A stretch of 64,000 nucleotides of DNA from Tistrella mobilis. Its GTDB lineage: Bacteria > Pseudomonadota > Alphaproteobacteria > Tistrellales > Tistrellaceae. The position numbers were made by a program, and so were the translations under genes. The first letter of the stretch is position 1. Each line of letters starts with the position of its first letter. Below, piece by piece: positions 62,650 through 64,000 of this stretch. The stretch spans positions 62,001 to 126,000 of the forward strand of contig NZ_JBBIAB010000012.1 of NCBI RefSeq assembly GCF_039634785.1, written 5' to 3'. A model generated the notes under the pieces. That model was given only the letters and a program-made list of their open reading frames with translations. It made no database searches and was not told the origin of the DNA.

Positions 62650-63948
62650 TCAGGCCCGCCCGAACACCCGCCGGAAGATCGTGTCGACCTGCGCCATGTG
62701 ATAGCCCAGATCGAACAGCCCTTCGATCTCGGCGTCGGAGAGGCGGGCGGTGACCTCGGGGTCGGCCTTCAGCAGGTCGATGAACTGGCCCTCGCCGCGC
62801 CAGACCGGCATGGCGTTGCGCTGCACCAGGCGATAGGCGTCCTCGCGGCTGACGCCCTTCTGGGTGAGGGCGAGCAGCACGCGCTGCGAGTGGACCAGGC
62901 CGCCCAGCGCATCCAGATTGGCCATCATCCGCTCAGGGTAAACCACCAGCTTGTCGACCACGCCGGCCAGGCGGTTGAGCGCAAAATCGAGCACGATGGT
63001 GGCGTCGGGGCCGATCATCCGCTCCACCGAGGAATGCGAGATGTCGCGCTCGTGCCAGAGCGCCACATTCTCCATCGCCGGGGTGATATAGCCGCGCACC
63101 ACGCGGGCCAGACCGGTCAGGTTTTCGGTCAGCACCGGGTTGCGCTTGTGCGGCATCGCCGACGAGCCCTTCTGCCCGGGCGAGAAATACTCTTCCGCCT
63201 CGTAGACCTCGGACCGCTGCAGATGGCGGATTTCAACCGCCAGCCGCTCGACCGAGCTTGCCACCACGCCCAGCACCGCGAAGAACATCGCATGGCGGTC
63301 GCGCGGGATCACCTGGGTCGAAACCGGCTCGGGCTTCAGGCCCAGCTTTTCGGCCACATGCTCTTCGACCCGGGGGTCGATATTGGCGAAGGTGCCGACG
63401 GCGCCCGAGATGGCGCAGGTCGCGATCTCGTCACGCGCCGCCACCAGCCGGGCGCGGGCGCGCTGGAATTCGGCATGATAGCCGGCAAGCTTCAGGCCGA
63501 ACGTCACCGGCTCGGCATGGATGCCGTGGCTGCGGCCGATAGTGGGGGTGTCCTTGTATTCGAAGGCGCGGCGTTCCAGTGCGGCCAGCACCTTGTCGAC
63601 ATCCTCGATCAGCAGATCGGCGGCCTGCTTCAGCTGCACGGCGAGGCAGGTATCCAGCACGTCCGACGAGGTCATGCCCTGATGCACGAAGCGGGCTTCC
63701 TCGCCCACATGCTCGGCCAGGCTGGTCAGGAAGGCGATGACGTCGTGCTTCACCTCGCGCTCGATCTCGTCGATGCGCGGAATGTCGAAGGCGCCGCGCT
63801 CCCACACCGCCTTCGCGGCTTCCTTGGGGATCACCCCCAGCTCGGCCTGGGCGTCGCAGGCATGGGCTTCGATCTCGAACCAGATGCGGAACTTGTTCTC
63901 CGGTTCCCAGATCCGGACCATCTCGGGGCGGGAATAGCGCGGGATCAT
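62650..63948 (-). CDS. purB: Adenylosuccinate lyase
   Basis: 432 aa fumarase/aspartase superfamily. Signature GSSAMPHKRNP, the GRSHGIHAEPVTFG catalytic His region, and the opening IPRYSRPEMVRIWEPENKF. Acts twice in purine synthesis, on SAICAR and adenylosuccinate. Complete within the window; the start ATG lies at 63948. Confidence 0.97.
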   Translation of the reverse strand: MIPRYSRPEMVRIWEPENKFRIWFEIEAHACDAQAELGVIPKEAAKAVWERGAFDIPRIDEIEREVKHDVIAFLTSLAEHVGEEARFVHQGMTSSDVLDTCLAVQLKQAADLLIEDVDKVLAALERRAFEYKDTPTIGRSHGIHAEPVTFGLKLAGYHAEFQRARARLVAARDEIATCAISGAVGTFANIDPRVEEHVAEKLGLKPEPVSTQVIPRDRHAMFFAVLGVVASSVERLAVEIRHLQRSEVYEAEEYFSPGQKGSSAMPHKRNPVLTENLTGLARVVRGYITPAMENVALWHERDISHSSVERMIGPDATIVLDFALNRLAGVVDKLVVYPERMMANLDALGGLVHSQRVLLALTQKGVSREDAYRLVQRNAMPVWRGEGQFIDLLKADPEVTARLSDAEIEGLFDLGYHMAQVDTIFRRVFGRA

Positions 63949-64000
63949 CGCTGGGCTGTCCTTCGCAGGCGAAACACACGCGAACCGGAGCCGTCCGGCC

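Noticed and set aside
1-64000. tRNA, rRNA, transposase, integrase or CRISPR loci
   Set aside because: Looked for tRNA-like cloverleaves near synthetase genes, IS-type inverted repeats and regularly spaced repeats; none were convincing by eye.

Overview
The window comes from a high-GC chromosome with almost no IS-like or phage-like content. It reads as an alphaproteobacterium of the Rhodospirillales/Tistrella type. The basis is the DUF1476 protein (F1-ATPase zeta inhibitor family, an alphaproteobacterial marker), the purC-purS-purQ-purL-bolA-grxD order, a cbb3 oxidase cluster, class II DAHP synthase, a short high-GC-style GluRS and Fur-like boxes of the TGCGA-N5-TCGCA kind. The genus is an inference. 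No rRNA, tRNA, CRISPR array or transposase was recognised.

Layout. 46-7064: a catabolic island, with dctP-dctQ-dctM-cupin on the minus strand diverging from amidohydrolase-TetR-fumarylacetoacetase. 7077-8569: an AT-richer patch with an unrecognised three-helix membrane protein overlapped by small ORFs, and a small exported protein. 8786-21126: housekeeping metabolism (gabD, gor, class II DAHP synthase, pncB-nadE, gltX, cysS, cimA). 21189-22763: one ORF that joins a TrmJ-type RNA methyltransferase to a complete nicotinamidase. 22764-28899: a cobalamin riboswitch followed by a SAM methyltransferase, a TonB receptor and BtuF-BtuC-BtuD. 28976-29590: rpsD with its own promoter and terminator. 29698-36636 (minus): ccoNOQPGH, an unknown membrane protein and a SafE-like protein; ccoI and ccoS are absent. 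37200-37730: hotdog thioesterase, followed by an AT-rich structured gap. 38280-41393: tctCBA. 41408-45803: LysR diverging from a thiol-dioxygenase/four-rhodanese fusion and a cystathionine beta-lyase. 45870-48209: a second amidohydrolase diverging from a TetR gene. 48255-54505: ECF sigma, FecR, FecA-like receptor, DUF3649, PepSY and DUF3325 iron uptake cluster. 54589-59398 (minus): grxD, bolA, purL, purQ, purS, purC. 59752-64000: fabI, DUF1476, metallophosphoesterase, a small unknown protein and purB.

How the genes work together. Nicotinamidase (C-terminal half of the fusion), PncB and NadE supply three of the four Preiss-Handler steps from nicotinamide to NAD; NadD is not in the window. The riboswitch unit looks like a complete cobalamin uptake operon with an extra methyltransferase inserted first. 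The sulfur locus joins cysteine release, thiol oxidation and sulfane transfer. The two amidohydrolase loci encode paralogues that align without gaps over their first 150 or so residues, each sits beside a TetR gene, and their promoter regions share an eight-base motif.

The most unusual items are the TrmJ-PncA fusion, the dioxygenase-rhodanese fusion, the riboswitch-controlled methyltransferase and the atypical membrane protein with nested ORFs. All functional assignments rest on reading motifs by eye; no database search was run.
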